Made by a program: the position numbers and the translations under genes. From assembly GCA_964610885.1 (NCBI GenBank), contig CAZSWR010000062.1, positions 1 through 22,960 on the forward strand: a stretch of DNA of 22,960 nucleotides, given 5' to 3'. The notes below the pieces were generated by a model. It did no database searches, was not told the origin of the DNA, and saw only the letters and a list, made by a program, of their open reading frames with translations. Source of the DNA: CAZSWR01 sp964610885 (GTDB taxonomy: Bacteria; Bacteroidota; Ignavibacteria; Kapaibacteriales; UBA2268). Below, in pieces: positions 22,938 to 22,960 of the stretch; the stretch's first letter is position 1, and each line of letters begins with the position of its first letter.

Positions 22938-22960
22938 TAAACTTAAAAACATTATTTTTT

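Overview
The window looks like a chromosomal segment of a Gram-negative bacterium of the Bacteroidota/Chlorobiota/Ignavibacteriota/Kapabacteria neighbourhood (FCB group). The support is four secreted proteins that end in type IX secretion (T9SS) C-terminal sorting domains, a surface-type lipoprotein, a proline-linked OmpA-family barrel protein, an OstA/LptA-like LPS-transport protein, and several promoters resembling the Bacteroidota TAnnTTTG element. Shine-Dalgarno sites are present but modest. Coding sequence is of moderate GC content, while the gaps are AT-rich and full of palindromic repeats. No tRNA, rRNA, CRISPR array, transposase or phage gene was recognised. The placement is inferred from protein style, not from a marker-gene tree.

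Layout, left to right. (1) 1-2555: the 5' end of a secreted protein leaving the left edge (minus strand), a repeat-rich gap, then a two-gene minus-strand operon of small secreted proteins, the first with a T9SS domain and with a pentanucleotide repeat in its promoter region. (2) 2473-5899, minus strand: a 572-residue lipoprotein built of Cys-rich Ig-like repeats and a 12-TM MFS transporter, each with its own terminator and candidate promoter. (3) 6087-7482: a divergent pair, a periplasmic TlpA/ResA-like thioredoxin (minus) and a T9SS cargo protein (plus). (4) 7590-10984, plus strand: DUF58 protein, RimM and TrmD, then separately a methylmalonyl-CoA decarboxylase-like crotonase. A bidirectional terminator ends this block. 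(5) 11164-19027, minus strand: a YCF48/BNR propeller protein with a sorting domain, a repeat-rich 770-bp gap, a 1234-residue vWA-WD40-cohesin-like T9SS protein, and directly upstream of it a 688-residue barrel protein with two OmpA-type peptidoglycan-binding domains. The last two probably form an operon. (6) 19532-22639, minus strand: an OstA-like protein whose start lies 1 bp after the stop of a macro-domain ADP-ribose hydrolase, then a GNAT acetyltransferase. The right edge holds a possible promoter/operator and a protein-like reading frame of uncertain status.

How it fits together: most genes serve the cell envelope (secreted or surface proteins, an OM-peptidoglycan anchor, LPS transport, periplasmic redox chemistry, a transporter), with two housekeeping RNA-maturation genes (rimM, trmD) embedded among them. 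No T9SS machinery gene lies here, so the cargo must use a system encoded elsewhere.

The most unusual signal is non-coding. There is a roughly 139-bp interspersed element in three copies with a central hairpin, a REP-like hairpin family whose copies show compensatory stem changes, and a near-perfect 151-bp-period tandem duplication that carries a long imperfect hairpin plus one of those REP-like palindromes. On the protein side, the lipoprotein with a Cys-Cys pair at each domain junction is the most distinctive.
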